Positions 1-7,558 are shown, counted from the stretch's first letter. The stretch is DNA of 13,739 nt from Pseudomonadota bacterium (GCA_023424095.1 JAFAEG010000118.1:1-13739); one strand, 5' to 3'. The notes: a model not told the origin generated them from the letters alone. A program made the numbers and translations.

Positions 1-52
1 AAGTTCAGGGTGACGATGATGGGATGGGCCGCTTCTGATCGCTTCCAGACCA

Positions 53-73
53 TCCTACCCTGAAAGGGTAGGA
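53..73. other. Small perfect hairpin of unknown role
   Basis: An 8-bp perfect stem (TCCTACCC, 53-60, with GGGTAGGA, 66-73) closes a 5-base loop and is followed by ATTT. It could end transcription of a gene lying left of the window, but the T-tract is short and no such gene is visible. No coding region is recognised between 1 and 349. Confidence 0.35.
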
Positions 74-116
74 ATTTACCGTCGCTCTTGGTCGTTTCTT
101 GCCAGTGACAGCAGGT

Positions 117-200
117 GTCATCCTGACGAAAGTCAGGATCCATTCTGCGCTGCGACGGATGGGGAGCGTTGAATGGATCCCGGATCAAGTCCGGGATGAC
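117..200. repeat. Double-hairpin palindromic intergenic repeat (REP-like)
   Basis: The element is bounded by inverted ends GTCATCC (117-123) and GGATGAC (194-200). It contains two internal hairpins: 120-127 with 132-139 (loop GAAA), and 177-184 with 190-197 (loop TCAAG). This two-hairpin layout with GTCAT ends is what is seen in dispersed REP/BIME-like elements of alphaproteobacteria. It lies in the gene-free segment beyond the purB terminator. Copy number cannot be judged from this window. Confidence 0.7.
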
Positions 201-279
201 GACGATGGTGAGGGCACCTCTTGATCATCAGCGGGCAAAATCCGTTATCGTCGTGACTTCGCCATGCCCGCAAGGACGC

Positions 280-315
280 AAAAGGGCGCCGGACCGGGTG
301 GTCGGGCGCCCTTTT
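280..315. terminator. Bidirectional intrinsic terminator after purB
   Basis: An 11-bp perfect stem (AAAAGGGCGCC, 280-290, with GGCGCCCTTTT, 305-315) is extended by an inner 4-bp stem (292-295 with 300-303) around a GGGT loop. Because the arms start and end with A and T runs, the structure reads as a GC stem followed by TTTT on both strands. It lies 34 bases past the purB stop codon, so it most likely ends the purB transcript. Confidence 0.85.
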
Positions 316-349
316 CTTTACTGTCGCGCGGTGCTGGCCGCGCGCGGGG

Positions 350-1666
<1,317 letters not shown>

Positions 1667-1780
1667 GGCGAACCCTCTAGGCAGGAGCCTCGGGGAAGTC
1701 GACACATGGACCGGGCTGAAAGCGTGGATTCAGAAAGCGGGTCGTAGGTTTCCCCGCATTCGGCGTGAGGGAGTACGAAG

Positions 1781-2152
1781 ATGTACGAAGCGATTCTGGC
1801 GATCCTCCTCACCGCCGCGGCGCAACCCGCCGAGGATTGGCAGGAGGTCACGCAGAACGACCGCGGCACGGTGTCGGCGGACGTCGCCTCGAAGCAGCGC
1901 GCGGGCGACATCGTGACGCTGCAGACCCGCACCATGTTCGCCGAGGCGCTGGCTGACGGCACCGCTTCGGTCACCGTGCGCATGCGCTATGATTGCCGCC
2001 GGAATCTGTCCGAGACGCTGGCCGTGACCATGGTCGGAGCGGACGGCGCCGTCATCCTGTCGCAGGACGTGCCGGACGATCAAAGGCAGATGGAGCCGAT
2101 CGTCGCCGACAGCCCCGACGCCGCGCTTGCCGGCTTCGCCTGCCGTCCATAA
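1781..2152 (+). CDS. Small exported protein, first of a tandem paralogous pair (adhesin-E-like)
   Basis: The protein has 123 residues. A short hydrophobic N-terminus (about residues 4-14) ending in AAAQPA looks like a minimal signal peptide, although it lacks the usual basic residue near the start. The body follows the pattern W20-x-x-V, D-R-G (27-29), D34, I44 and a run of alternating beta-strand-like residues, with Cys72 in YDC and Cys121 near the C-terminus. This resembles the small extracytoplasmic beta-sheet proteins grouped with the surface-adhesin E domain; the assignment is by pattern only. The start is set by GAGGGAG at 1767-1773, 7 bases before the ATG, with an in-frame TGA just upstream. 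The next gene, 33 bases on, is a clear paralog. Function unknown; a periplasmic or surface role is inferred. Confidence 0.75.
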   Translation: MYEAILAILLTAAAQPAEDWQEVTQNDRGTVSADVASKQRAGDIVTLQTRTMFAEALADGTASVTVRMRYDCRRNLSETLAVTMVGADGAVILSQDVPDDQRQMEPIVADSPDAALAGFACRP

Positions 2153-2185
2153 ACGGACAGAAACCGAGAAATCGGGGGGAAATCG

Positions 2186-2581
2186 ATGCTCATGTCTTCC
2201 ATCTGGGGAGCGGCAATGCTGGCCGCGTCCTTCTCAACAAGCAGTATGCAAGCTGAAGAGAGTGCAAACTGGCGTGAGGTGAGCCGCAACAGCCGCGGAC
2301 CCGTTTTTGTCGACACACGGTCATTGCGCCGCGACGGGCATCGTTTCACCATCCGGAGCCGCGCCGACCTCACTCAAGCGCTGGATAATGGTACGAAGAC
2401 GATGTTCGCTTCGTTCCAATTTGATTGCCGCGCACGGACTGTCATGCTCCTAGACATTCACTTCCTCGCCGCCGATGGGAGCACTGTCGCGCAATCCGAG
2501 GTGCCTTCGGATCAGCGCCGAGTTGAGCCCGTCCCTTCAAGCGCGCCGAACCATGCGGTGCTCCAGCTGTACTGCGAGTAG
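2186..2581 (+). CDS. Small exported protein, second of a tandem paralogous pair (adhesin-E-like)
   Basis: The protein has 131 residues, with a signal-peptide-like start (residues 1-23, a hydrophobic stretch followed by SMQAEE). The mature part aligns with the preceding gene: W29-x-E-V, N-S-R-G, V-D, FDC (79-81), VPSDQRRVEP (106-115) and a terminal Cys130. The cysteines are 49 residues apart, exactly as in its neighbour (72 and 121), which suggests a conserved disulfide. GGGGGGA at 2174-2180 precedes the ATG by 5 bases; a second in-frame ATG 6 bases later is possible. The 33-base gap to the first paralog suggests one transcript. Its stop is 4 bases from the convergent radC stop. Function unknown. 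Confidence 0.78.
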   Translation: MLMSSIWGAAMLAASFSTSSMQAEESANWREVSRNSRGPVFVDTRSLRRDGHRFTIRSRADLTQALDNGTKTMFASFQFDCRARTVMLLDIHFLAADGSTVAQSEVPSDQRRVEPVPSSAPNHAVLQLYCE

Positions 2582-2585
2582 CGCG

Positions 2586-3275
2586 CTAGATCAGTCCCAT
2601 CGCCCGCAGGCTCGAATGGCCCTTCGCGCCGACGATGATGTGGTCGTGCACGTCGATCCGCATATGCTTGCCGGCGTCGATTAGCTCTTTGGTCAGCCTT
2701 ATGTCCTGGGCGCTGGGGGAGGGGTCGCCGCTCGGGTGATTGTGGACGATGATCAGCGCGGTCGCCTGGCAATCCAGCGCCCGGCGCATGATCTCGCGGA
2801 CATGGACGGCGCTTTCGTCGACGCTGCCTTCCCACATCGCCTCGTCGCGGATCAGCATGTTGCGGTTGTTGAGGAACAGCACCCGGACCCGCTCGACGGC
2901 GAGATGCGCCATGTCGGCGCGCAGATAATCGAGCAGAGCCTGCCACGAGCCCAGCACGGGACGTTGCGTCACTTCCGACTTCAGCAACCGCAACGCTGAC
3001 GCCTGAGCAATCTTCAGCGCCGCGACCGCGCCGTCGCTCAGGCCGCTGAGCCGCTGGATCGTATGCGGGTCGGCGCTCAGCAGGCCACCGATACCACCGA
3101 AATCCTCGATCAGCTTCTTCGCCAGCGGCTTGGTGTTTCGGCGGGGGAGGGCGAGGGCGAGGAGATACTCGACCAGCTCATGATCGAGCAGCGCATCCGG
3201 CCCGCCCTCGAACAACCGCTCGCGCAGTCTTGCGCGGTGGCCCGTGCCGTCAATGCCGAGTTCGGATTCGCTCAT
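2586..3275 (-). CDS. radC: RadC family protein (JAB/MPN domain)
   Basis: The protein has 229 residues. It begins with the typical RadC segment GHRARLRERL (13-22) and a helix-hairpin-helix-like N-terminal region to about residue 100. The JAB/MPN fold follows, with the metal-binding pattern H178-N-H180-P-S-G and D191 ten residues further on, and a conserved DHIIVG near the C-terminus. The fold predicts a zinc-dependent hydrolase, but the biochemical role of RadC is not settled; the old link to DNA repair in E. coli was traced to a different gene, and some relatives are carried on mobile DNA. I chose the ATG at 3275; a TTG two codons upstream (3281) is also open. GGAG lies 13 bases before the ATG, so the ribosome site is poor. 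A palindromic repeat ends only 16 bases upstream and must be part of its leader or promoter region. Confidence 0.93.
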   Translation of the reverse strand: MSESELGIDGTGHRARLRERLFEGGPDALLDHELVEYLLALALPRRNTKPLAKKLIEDFGGIGGLLSADPHTIQRLSGLSDGAVAALKIAQASALRLLKSEVTQRPVLGSWQALLDYLRADMAHLAVERVRVLFLNNRNMLIRDEAMWEGSVDESAVHVREIMRRALDCQATALIIVHNHPSGDPSPSAQDIRLTKELIDAGKHMRIDVHDHIIVGAKGHSSLRAMGLI

Positions 3276-3291
3276 CCCCAACCCCCAACTC

Positions 3292-3392
3292 CGTCATTGC
3301 GAGGAGCGGAGCGACGAAGCAATCCATCCCGTGCAGGTCGAAGGGGATGCAAGGCCATCAGGATGAATTGCTTCGCTTCGCTCGCAATGACG
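3292..3392. repeat. Long palindromic intergenic repeat (CGTCATTGCGAG family)
   Basis: Outer arms CGTCATTGCGAG (3292-3303) and CTCGCAATGACG (3381-3392) are perfect inverted copies. The inner parts remain complementary through GAAGCAATCCATCC on the left and GGATGAATTGCTTCG on the right, giving an imperfect cruciform of about 101 bp with a central loop near 3331-3360. The arm sequence is a widespread type of dispersed palindromic repeat in proteobacterial genomes. It sits between divergent radC and atpI. It is not homologous to the elements at 117-200 or 5000-5082. Confidence 0.8.
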
Positions 3393-3413
3393 TGAGAAGG
3401 GGCGTCGCATGTG

Positions 3414-3442
3414 TTGACTCGCCTACCCCCCCTCCCTAAACG
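3414..3442 (+). promoter_or_regulatory. Candidate promoter of the F0 ATP synthase operon
   Basis: TTGACT (3414-3419) matches the -35 consensus in five positions. A 17-base spacer leads to TAAACG (3437-3442), a weak -10 element. It is the best such pair in the radC-atpI gap, on the correct strand, about 75 bases before the atpI start. Weak -10 boxes are common in high-GC alphaproteobacteria, so this remains a prediction. Confidence 0.4.
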
Positions 3443-3516
3443 GGCCGCGCCTTGGCGGGCTCGCCGCTCGGCAGATGCGCTCGCCCGCTCCGGAAGGGGC
3501 GGAACGGAGAGAAGCA

Positions 3517-3828
3517 TTGGCCGAAAAGGAGCCCGGGCTGGACCCCCTCGACGAGGATGCGCGACTGGATTCGCTCGATGAGCGATTACGCCGCGCAAAG
3601 CACGACGAGGCGATCAGGTCTGGCGAGGCGCGAAAAGACGATGGCGGTCAACGCCTCGGCAACCGCGTCCTCGCCGAACTGCTCGGTGGTCTGATCGGTG
3701 GTGTCTTGGTCGGCCTTGGGCTCGATCATCTGTTCGGCACCACGCCTTGGCTCCTGCTTGTGTTCCTGTTCGTCGGAATAGCGAATGCGTTCAGGAACAT
3801 AATCAGGATCACTTCGAAGCGCCCGTGA
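3517..3828 (+). CDS. atpI: ATP synthase protein I (AtpI)
   Basis: This small membrane protein is encoded first in F0 operons and is linked to assembly of the c-ring or to Mg2+ supply; it is not part of the finished enzyme. The hydrophilic, acidic N-terminus (residues 1-45) is followed by GNRVLAELLGGLIGG (48-62), a glycine-rich first membrane helix (about 52-70) and a second (about 77-92) ending in the basic NAFRNIIR, the usual AtpI layout. I prefer a TTG start at 3517 (103 residues) because GGAGAG at 3506-3511 lies 5 bases before it. An ATG at 3475 would add 14 residues but has no ribosome site and its extra residues look non-coding. The next gene, atpB, follows after 47 bases with a hairpin at the stop codon. 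Confidence 0.88.
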   Translation: MAEKEPGLDPLDEDARLDSLDERLRRAKHDEAIRSGEARKDDGGQRLGNRVLAELLGGLIGGVLVGLGLDHLFGTTPWLLLVFLFVGIANAFRNIIRITSKRP

Positions 3829-3842
3829 ATTTCCCGGGCGCT
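3818..3842. other. Hairpin enclosing the atpI stop codon
   Basis: AGCGCCCG (3818-3825) pairs with CGGGCGCT (3835-3842), an 8-bp perfect stem, and the loop contains the atpI TGA. There is no immediate T-run, so a full terminator is unlikely. Within the operon it could act as an attenuator or as a barrier to RNA decay that lowers AtpI relative to the structural subunits; that role is inferred. Confidence 0.45.
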
Positions 3843-3875
3843 CGCGTTCGTCATTTTGAGCGAGACTGAAGCAAC

Positions 3876-4694
3876 GTGGCGTCAGAACCAGGCAAGATCG
3901 ATCCCATGCACCAGTTCGAGGTGCAGACGATCGCCGATCTCTTCACCGTCGGCGACGTTCGCATCGCCTTCACCAACAGTGCGTTCTGGATGGTCGTGAC
4001 CGTCGTCGTGCTGTGGCTGTTCATGCTTGGCGGCATGAAGCGCCAGGTCGTGCCCGGCCGCTGGCAGATGATGGTCGAGGGCTTTACCGGCTTCATCGAC
4101 AATCTGCTGAAGGACAATATCGGCAAGGCCGGGCGGAAATATCTGCCCTACGTCTTCTCGCTCTTCATGTTCATTCTGTTCGCGAACCTGATCGGCCTGC
4201 TGCCGCTCGGCCTGTTCGCACCGGCTTCCAAATATGTGCCGGAACTGGCGGTGGTCACCCACCCGTTCACCTTCACCAGCCATTTCACGATCACCGGCGT
4301 GCTGGCGATCATGAGCTTCTCGATCGTGCTGATCGTCGGCTTCTGGAAGCATGGCCTGAAATTCTTCAGCCTGTTCGTGCCGAGCGGTGCGCCGCTGATC
4401 ATGAAGATTGCCATCTTCCCGATCGAACTGGTTTCCTTCCTGTTCCGTCCGTTCAGCCTGGGCCTGCGACTGTTCGTGGCGATGATCGCCGGGCACATCC
4501 TGCTGAAGGTGCTGGCCGGCTTCGTGATCCAGTCCACCAATGCCGGCGTCGTATGGGCCGGGGTCGTGGCCGTGCCGAGCTTCGTGCTGATGATCGGCGT
4601 GTCGGCGCTGGAAGTGCTGGTCGCCGGTATCCAGGCTTATGTGTTTGCGTTGCTGACGTCGCTCTACATCCACGACGCCGAGCATCTGCACTGA
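3876..4694 (+). CDS. atpB: ATP synthase F0 subunit a
   Basis: Subunit a forms the two proton half-channels against the rotating c-ring in the inner membrane. The 272-residue protein has the expected long hydrophobic helices. The essential arginine is Arg198 in SLGLRLF (194-200), equivalent to E. coli aArg210. The following helix carries AGIQAYVFALLTSLY (250-264), with Gln253 matching E. coli Gln252. The start is a GTG at 3876, chosen because sphingomonad relatives as I know them carry a short stretch before DPMHQF; an ATG at 3906 would remove it. Neither start has a convincing ribosome site. The GTG directly abuts a partial palindromic repeat (3849-3875). The preceding gene is atpI and atpE follows after 54 bases, so this is the standard operon order. 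Confidence 0.96.
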   Translation: MASEPGKIDPMHQFEVQTIADLFTVGDVRIAFTNSAFWMVVTVVVLWLFMLGGMKRQVVPGRWQMMVEGFTGFIDNLLKDNIGKAGRKYLPYVFSLFMFILFANLIGLLPLGLFAPASKYVPELAVVTHPFTFTSHFTITGVLAIMSFSIVLIVGFWKHGLKFFSLFVPSGAPLIMKIAIFPIELVSFLFRPFSLGLRLFVAMIAGHILLKVLAGFVIQSTNAGVVWAGVVAVPSFVLMIGVSALEVLVAGIQAYVFALLTSLYIHDAEHLH

Positions 4695-4748
4695 GTTTTT
4701 CGATTTTTTTTCCAACCATCCGACTGACATTTTCAAGGAGTGAATGAC

Positions 4749-4979
4749 ATGGACGCAGAAGCAGCAAGGTTGATCGGCGCGGGTCTGGCGGCGATCGGCG
4801 CCGGCATGGCGGCGATCGGCGTGGGCGCGGTTTTCGGCAACTTCCTGCAGGGCGCGCTGCGCAATCCGGGGGCGGCCGACGGCCAGCAGGGCCGTCTGTT
4901 CATCGGCTTCGCGGCCGCCGAACTGCTCGGTCTGCTCGCCTTCGTCGTGGCGATGATCCTGATCTTCGTCCGCACTTAA
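4749..4979 (+). CDS. atpE: ATP synthase F0 subunit c (proteolipid)
   Basis: Many copies of this 76-residue, two-helix hairpin form the rotor ring that carries protons. The first helix is rich in spaced glycines and alanines (GAGLAAIGAGMAAIGVGA, 10-27) for tight packing. The polar loop contains RNP (38-40), which contacts the F1 foot. The second helix has the proton-carrying Glu58 in AAELLG. I see nothing that suggests Na+ coupling. The ATG at 4749 is preceded by an excellent AAGGAG (4735-4740, 8 bases upstream), much stronger than the ribosome sites of its neighbours, which fits the need for many c copies per complex. A GTG at 4740 in the same frame overlaps this ribosome site and is not the start. 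A palindromic repeat follows at 5000-5082. Confidence 0.97.
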   Translation: MDAEAARLIGAGLAAIGAGMAAIGVGAVFGNFLQGALRNPGAADGQQGRLFIGFAAAELLGLLAFVVAMILIFVRT

Positions 4980-4999
4980 CTTTTCGGACCAGCCCAGCT

Positions 5000-5082
5000 C
5001 CGCTCAGGCTGAGCCTGTCGAAGCCCTGTCCTGCTTGGTTGCCAAGACAAGACAGTCCTTCGACAAGCTCAGGATGAGCGGG
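5000..5082. repeat. Palindromic repeat between atpE and atpF'
   Basis: The left arm (5000-5025, beginning CCGCTCAGGCTGAGC) and the right arm (5057-5082, containing CTTCGACAAGCTCAGGATGA) are imperfect inverted copies. An inner stem-loop, CTGTC...CTTGG-TTG-CCAAG...GACAG, sits at about 5026-5055. The arm sequence is of a kind seen dispersed in sphingomonad genomes. It lies inside the transcribed operon, 20 bases after the atpE stop and 23 before the atpF' start, so a large RNA hairpin is expected there. Confidence 0.8.
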
Positions 5083-5105
5083 GTGGGACCGGAGCCCCGC
5101 GTCAA

Positions 5106-5666
5106 ATGCCTCAAATCTCCCAACTCGCCGAAACCTACGGGTCGCAGATCTTCTGGCTGCTGATCACGTTCGGTCTCGTCTATTTCGTGATCGGCCGGAT
5201 GATGGCGACCAAGGTCGTCGCCAATGTCGAGCAGCGTGACAAGACGGTCGCCGACGACCTCGCCAGCGCGGAGGCCCCCCGCGCCGCCGCCCCGCAGGCC
5301 GGGGGGGGATGGCGGGGCCCGGACGCCGGCGCCGGGGCGGTGGCGGGGCGGGCGGCCGCCGATCAGGCCGAGGAGGAATGGCGGGCACAGGAGAATGCGG
5401 CCCGCGAACAGGCTCGCGCCAAGCTGGCCGAAGCGCGGGCCAGGGGTGCGAAGGCATCCGAGACGCGTCTGGCCGCGGCCAATGCCGAGCTCGATGCCAA
5501 GGGCGCCGAGGCCGATGCCCGCATCGCGGCGGCGCGTGCCGCGGCGATGAGCGAGATCGACAATGTCGCGGCCGAAGCGGCCCGCGAGATCGTCTCCCGC
5601 GTCGCCGGCGCGGACGTCGACGCGGCCGAGGCCCGCAAGGCGGTGGAGAGCGTGCGTCATGGCTGA
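5106..5666 (+). CDS. atpF': ATP synthase F0 subunit b' with an internal duplicated segment
   Basis: Subunit b' pairs with b to form the peripheral stalk that holds F1 against rotor torque; organisms with two different b genes use one of each. The N-terminus (MPQISQLAETYGSQIFWLLI) leads into a single membrane helix (about 13-31), followed by a long Ala/Glu/Arg-rich coiled coil to the C-terminus. At 186 residues it is longer than the roughly 160-165 I expect for this type. Residues 56-78 look like a degraded copy of 79-101: R-A-A-A-x-Q-A-x-x-x-W-R occurs at 59-70 and again at 82-93, and the first copy has glycines and prolines in place of Glu, Asp and Ala. That breaks the coiled-coil pattern. 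Removing 23 residues would restore a normal length. No good ribosome site precedes the ATG. The last 8 bases overlap atpF. Confidence 0.9.
   Translation: MPQISQLAETYGSQIFWLLITFGLVYFVIGRMMATKVVANVEQRDKTVADDLASAEAPRAAAPQAGGGWRGPDAGAGAVAGRAAADQAEEEWRAQENAAREQARAKLAEARARGAKASETRLAAANAELDAKGAEADARIAAARAAAMSEIDNVAAEAAREIVSRVAGADVDAAEARKAVESVRHG
5271..5408 (+). repeat. Degenerate 69-bp in-frame tandem duplication in atpF'
   Basis: Two adjacent 69-base units (5271-5339 and 5340-5408) are in register with the reading frame. By hand count 43 of 69 positions agree, concentrated in the core CAGGCC...TGGCGG. The first unit has only 5 A/T bases (about 93% GC) and an 8-G run at 5301-5308; the second has 17 A/T bases. 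Differences in the core replace A or T with G or C in the first copy. Confidence 0.65.
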
Positions 5667-6267
5667 GAAGCATACCCCCGGCATCGTCCCGGCCCCGCAC
5701 GGCATGCCGCCCGAAGGCACGCCCGAGCAGACCGCGGTGATTGAAAAGGGTCATGGCGGCGATCATCCCGTCCCGTTCCTCGGCGGAACGCTGGATTCGA
5801 CCTTCTTCGTCGGCGTGGCGATGGCGGTGTTCATCGCCATCCTGCTCTGGAAGAAGGTCCCCGGCCTGATCACCGGCGGGCTGGACAAGCAGATCGCGGC
5901 GATCCGTTCGCGCCTAGACGAGGCCGCCGCGCTGCGCGCCGAGGCCGAGGCGCTGCGCGACGAATATGCCCGCAAGCTGGCCAGCGTCGAAACCGAAATG
6001 GCTGGCATGGTCAGCCAGGCCGAGACGGAAAGCCAGGCGATCATCGCCAAGGCGAGCGTGGACGCGGAGGCGCTGGTCGCCCGCCGCACCCGCATGGCCG
6101 AGGACAAGATCGCCGCTGCCGAGCGTGCCGCGCTTGAAGAAGTGCGCGCGAGTGCCGCCGAAGCCGCCGCTTTGGCCGCCGAGCGCCTGATCCGCGACCG
6201 GATGGACGCGCCGGCCGACAAGAAGTTGGTCGATCAGGCGATCCAGGGTCTCGGCCGCCCGCACTGA
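5659..6267 (+). CDS. atpF: ATP synthase F0 subunit b
   Basis: This is the second peripheral-stalk subunit. The 202-residue protein has a hydrophilic, Pro/Gly/His-rich N-terminal extension (1-45), one membrane helix (about 48-64, ending LLWKKVPGLI), and an uninterrupted Ala/Glu/Arg coiled coil from about 75 to 180 with the b-type segment LDKQIAAIRSRLDEA (75-89). The start is the ATG at 5659: GGAGAG at 5645-5650 lies 8 bases before it. The start overlaps the end of atpF' (ATGGCTGA shares the b' stop), which suggests translational coupling and near-equal synthesis of b' and b. The frame stays open upstream to 5563, but that part is antiphase atpF' sequence. It is the last F0 gene here. Confidence 0.95.
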   Translation: MAEKHTPGIVPAPHGMPPEGTPEQTAVIEKGHGGDHPVPFLGGTLDSTFFVGVAMAVFIAILLWKKVPGLITGGLDKQIAAIRSRLDEAAALRAEAEALRDEYARKLASVETEMAGMVSQAETESQAIIAKASVDAEALVARRTRMAEDKIAAAERAALEEVRASAAEAAALAAERLIRDRMDAPADKKLVDQAIQGLGRPH

Positions 6268-6329
6268 GTCTTCGGGCTGGACAGCGCCTTCGTTTCCGGG
6301 GACCATGGTTCCGGGCCGAAGGAGTGAGA

Positions 6330-7544
6330 ATGGCGAAGCCGTTTCCTGGCCTGTTATCCCTCGTCATCGTTTGTGCCGACTCGGTCTGGACCGAGGCGCC
6401 CGCGCGTGCGCAAGCAGCAGCATCCGTCGCTGAGATCCCCGTCAGCAGCGCGCAAGTCCGTCGCGCGCTCGCGCAGGCCATCGGGGCGGAGGACCGCGCA
6501 GCGGTCGCGGCCAATAGCTGGCTGCTCGCACGCATGGGCGGCGCGCTTTCCGACGGCACCCGGGCACGAATAGCGCCGCTCTTCCCGGACGGCTCGGCGT
6601 CGCTGCCGGGCGAACTCGACACATTGTTCGACGCCAACGCCGTGCCGATCGCGGCGAGCAGCCTCGTTGACTCCATTCCCGTCGAACACAGGCTGGTCGA
6701 GGGGGTTGCCTTCGACCCGGTGCGGCGGCGACTGTTCGCGGGCAGCGTCGTCGATCGGCGTCTGCTGGTGCGCGGACCGGAAGGATGGGCGCCGGTCCCG
6801 ATCGACAATCTCGGCGGCGTGTTCGGCATGGCGATCGACCTGGAGCGGCGGCTGGTGTGGCTCGCCACGGGGTGGGCCGAGCCGGTGCCGGAGGGCAGGG
6901 CGGTCTTTGCCGGCCTCGTCGCCATCGACCTCGATCGCCTGACAGAAAGGCGGAGGATCGCGATGCCCGGCGTGCAGCCCGGCGATGTGGCGATCGGCCG
7001 CGACGGCAGCCTGTTCGTCAGCGACGGCCAGGCGGGGACGATCCATGTCTGCCGGCCCGGCTGCAGCGCCGCGCAAATTCTCGTCGCGCCCGGCCGGTTG
7101 CGCAGTCCGCAGGGCATGGTGCCGTGGTCCGACGACCGCCACCTGATCGTCGCGGATTATTCGCACGGCCTGTTCCGGATCGACATCGCGTCCGGTGCGG
7201 TCGAGCCGATCCTGCCGGCCGCACCGGCCATGCTGGAAGGGATGGACGGCCTGCTGCTCCATCGCGGCCGCTTGCTCGCCATCCAGAATGGCAGCCTTCC
7301 GCGCCGCATCCTCGCCCTCTCGCTCGACCGTGAGGCGAGCGCGATCAGCTCGATCGAGGTGCTGGAGCGCGCTCACCCTGAGTGGGGTGAGCCGACGCTC
7401 GGCACGATGGACGGCGACCGCTTGCTCTATGTCGCCGACGCACAATGGGAACGGTTCGGCGCGGGCGGCGCGCTGCAGGGCGAAGACGCGCTCCGCCCGA
7501 CAGCGATCCGCGCGCTGCCGATCCCGTCTTCCGATCCGGACTGA
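6330..7544 (+). CDS. Secreted beta-propeller protein, SMP-30/NHL-like
   Basis: The 404-residue protein has a signal peptide (about 1-28: a hydrophobic stretch, then APARAQA). A poorly conserved helical segment (about 38-110) is followed by a beta-propeller domain with repeated blade patterns: VEGVAFDPVRRRLFAG (123-138), GMAIDLERRLVWLAT (166-180), GDVAIGRDGSLFVSD (218-232), HLIVADYSHGLFRID (271-285) and MDGLLLHRGRLLAIQN (305-320). Glu124, Asp231 and Asp306 fall where metal ligands would be in SMP-30/gluconolactonase proteins, but this is a pattern judgement and the substrate is unknown. CRPGC (241-245) could form a disulfide. The ATG at 6330 has GAAGGAG 5 bases upstream; a GTG at 6324 overlaps that site. 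It begins 62 bases after atpF with no T-rich terminator between them, so read-through from the atp operon is possible. Confidence 0.85.
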   Translation: MAKPFPGLLSLVIVCADSVWTEAPARAQAAASVAEIPVSSAQVRRALAQAIGAEDRAAVAANSWLLARMGGALSDGTRARIAPLFPDGSASLPGELDTLFDANAVPIAASSLVDSIPVEHRLVEGVAFDPVRRRLFAGSVVDRRLLVRGPEGWAPVPIDNLGGVFGMAIDLERRLVWLATGWAEPVPEGRAVFAGLVAIDLDRLTERRRIAMPGVQPGDVAIGRDGSLFVSDGQAGTIHVCRPGCSAAQILVAPGRLRSPQGMVPWSDDRHLIVADYSHGLFRIDIASGAVEPILPAAPAMLEGMDGLLLHRGRLLAIQNGSLPRRILALSLDREASAISSIEVLERAHPEWGEPTLGTMDGDRLLYVADAQWERFGAGGALQGEDALRPTAIRALPIPSSDPD

Positions 7545-7558
7545 GCGGCCGAAGCCGC
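7545..7558. terminator. Small hairpin between convergent genes
   Basis: GCGGC (7545-7549) and GCCGC (7554-7558) flank a CGAA loop directly after the stop of the propeller gene and 4 bases before the stop of the convergent gene. The stem is short and lacks a T-run, so it is only a weak candidate terminator. Confidence 0.35.

Noticed and set aside
1..349. Search for tRNA, small RNA, CRISPR or a short gene
   Set aside because: Only the hairpin, the REP-like element and the purB terminator are supported; no cloverleaf, no spaced direct repeats and no credible ribosome site with an open frame.
1667..1780. Search for promoters between purB and the small exported-protein gene
   Set aside because: No -35/-10 pair with acceptable spacing stood out on either strand.
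3882..4736. A 284-codon minus-strand frame opposite atpB
   Set aside because: Subunit a is unmistakable on the plus strand; the antisense product is Gln/His/Asp-rich with no recognisable feature.
6296..6315. Palindrome around ACCATGGT, and possible pairing of CTTCGG near 6279 with the propeller ribosome site
   Set aside because: The palindrome has no loop and contains mismatches, there is no T-tail, and the switch-like pairing is only 6 bp. Too weak to call a terminator or riboswitch.
6354..7445. A 363-codon minus-strand frame opposite the propeller gene
   Set aside because: Its composition is a codon-phase shadow rich in Arg, Asp and His. The plus strand has a signal peptide, a ribosome site and blade repeats.
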